Shown: positions 11,682 to 12,670 of the stretch, in pieces
Numbering within the stretch: the stretch's first letter is position 1
How the letters are laid out: every line of letters begins with the position of its first letter
Assembly (NCBI GenBank): GCA_900548535.1
Contig: URLG01000074.1
Coordinates: 1-12,670 of the forward strand
Length of the DNA: 12,670 nucleotides
Source: Candidatus Segatella intestinihominis
Lineage (GTDB): Bacteria; Bacteroidota; Bacteroidia; Bacteroidales; Bacteroidaceae
Direction: 5' to 3'
Notes under the pieces: model-generated
What the model was told of the DNA's origin: nothing
The model's database searches: none
The model's input: the letters and a program-made list of their open reading frames with translations, nothing else
Program-made: the position numbers and the translations under genes

Positions 11682-12670
11682 TTAAGCCTTACCCTCCATC
11701 TGAGCCTTGAGCTTAGCAAGAGCATCGATGTCACCGAGTGATGTACCAGCAGCAACATTGTTGATAGCTGGAGCGTCGTTCTTGCGACCACCGTTGTTGT
11801 GCTTGCGTGGAGCTGGCTTAGCTGTAGCCTCTTCGCCCTCCTCGAATGTGCGAGAGTGAGAGAGGATGATACGCTTAGTCTCCTTAACGAACTCGATTAC
11901 CTTGAAGTCGAGAGTCTCGCCCTTCTTAGCCTGAGTACCGTCCTCCTTGGTGAGGTGCTTAGGAGTAGCGAAGCCTTCGCCGCCCTCTCCGAGAGCTACG
12001 ACAGCGCCTCTATCCATCATCTCTACGATAGTGCCCTGGTGAACTGAACCTGGAGTGTAGATATTCTCATACTCATCCCATGGGTTCTTCTCCAACTGCT
12101 TGTGGCCGAGGCTCAAGCGACGGTTTTCCTTATCGATCTCGAGAACTACTACGTCGATAGTAGCACCTACAGTAGTGAACTCAGATGGGTGCTTGATCTT
12201 CTTAGTCCAAGAGAGGTCAGAGATGTGGATCAAACCATCAACACCCTCCTCGAGCTCTACGAAGATACCGAAGTTAGTGAAGTTGCGAACCTTAGCAACG
12301 TGCTTGCTGCCTACAGGGAACTTAACGTCGATAGTCTCCCATGGATCCTCCTTGAGCTGCTTGATACCAAGGCTCATCTTGCGCTCCTCGCGGTCGAGAG
12401 TCAAGATAACAGCCTCTACCTCGTCACCTACCTTCATGAAGTCCTGAGCTGAGCGCAAGTGCTGGCTCCAAGACATCTCAGATACGTGGATCAAGCCCTC
12501 TACACCAGGAGCGATCTCTACGAATGCACCGTAATCAGCCATAACAACTACCTTACCGTGTACGTGGTCGCCTACCTTCAAGTTCGGATCGAGAGCATCC
12601 CATGGATGTGGGGTGAGCTGCTTCAAACCGAGAGCGATACGCTTCTTCTCCTCATCGAAGTCGAGGATAA
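11682..12670 (-). CDS. rpsA: 30S ribosomal protein S1, C-terminal part (partial)
   Basis: The frame is open to the window edge, so the start is outside. About 328 residues are visible. They contain the end of one S1 domain (ILDFDEEKKRIALGLKQL), two canonical S1 OB-fold repeats (with GKVVVMADYGAFVEI...GLIHVSEMSW and AKVRNFTNFGIFVELEEG...GLIHISDLSW) and a more divergent third (GTIVEMMDRGAVVALGEG). Each repeat closes with a LSLGHKQL-like strand. A polar tail of about 70 residues ends AKLKAQMEGKA. S1 binds mRNA on the small subunit and helps initiation, especially where Shine-Dalgarno sequences are weak, as in Bacteroidetes. Confidence 0.93.
   Translation of the reverse strand, partial: ILDFDEEKKRIALGLKQLTPHPWDALDPNLKVGDHVHGKVVVMADYGAFVEIAPGVEGLIHVSEMSWSQHLRSAQDFMKVGDEVEAVILTLDREERKMSLGIKQLKEDPWETIDVKFPVGSKHVAKVRNFTNFGIFVELEEGVDGLIHISDLSWTKKIKHPSEFTTVGATIDVVVLEIDKENRRLSLGHKQLEKNPWDEYENIYTPGSVHQGTIVEMMDRGAVVALGEGGEGFATPKHLTKEDGTQAKKGETLDFKVIEFVKETKRIILSHSRTFEEGEEATAKPAPRKHNNGGRKNDAPAINNVAAGTSLGDIDALAKLKAQMEGKA

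Overview
The window looks like a chromosomal segment of a Prevotella/Segatella-type member of the Bacteroidales. This rests on Bacteroidetes-style promoters (-33 TTTG-like, -7 TAnnTTTG), a PCMD-family lipoprotein, two lipoproteins with Bacteroidetes surface-export signals, a 'smalltalk' peptide beside an HU-like protein, and an AAA-ATPase-like/PD-(D/E)XK family gene. The species is inferred from the gene set, not proven.

Layout, left to right. (1) The 3' end of rplT (ribosomal protein L20) runs in on the + strand and ends at a hairpin terminator. (2) A minus-strand operon (3140 to 305) encodes a PCMD lipoprotein, a PorT-like outer-membrane beta-barrel and a lipoprotein with a CGSDDDD surface-export signal. 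It has a well-matched promoter and a hairpin-containing leader. (3) A six-gene minus-strand island plus one 30-residue peptide (9533 to 3439) encodes two unrecognised proteins, a Twinkle/T7-like primase-helicase, an unrecognised 139-aa protein, an M15-type peptidoglycan peptidase, the smalltalk peptide and an HU-like protein with a Gly/Ser/Thr tail. It ends at a terminator. It resembles a domesticated or defective replication-and-lysis module, but no integrase, structural gene or recognisable attachment site is visible. (4) A divergently oriented, self-contained + strand gene of the AAA-ATPase-like/DUF1703 nuclease family has its own promoter and terminator. (5) The 3' half of rpsA (ribosomal protein S1) comes in from the right on the minus strand, with its own terminator.

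The most unusual material is the non-coding structure inside the island. First, a 23-bp exact direct repeat flanks a 79-nt stretch of about 16% GC inside the 331-aa gene just upstream of the primase-helicase, an arrangement like the lambda O gene origin. Second, the gap behind the primase-helicase (5265-5601) holds two direct copies and one inverted copy of a roughly 45-bp repeat. These enclose three short hairpins and a split ATAGGTC/GTCCCG direct repeat. Third, a 22-bp tandem array sits directly upstream of the promoter of the peptidase-smalltalk-HU operon. A reasonable inference is that the first two are replication or regulatory sites for the primase-helicase and its upstream partner, and that the third regulates the lysis-like operon. 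None of this has been tested.

Outside the island, a 24-bp near-perfect inverted repeat lies between the nuclease gene and rpsA. It shares a 16-nt core with the gap upstream of the primase-helicase gene.
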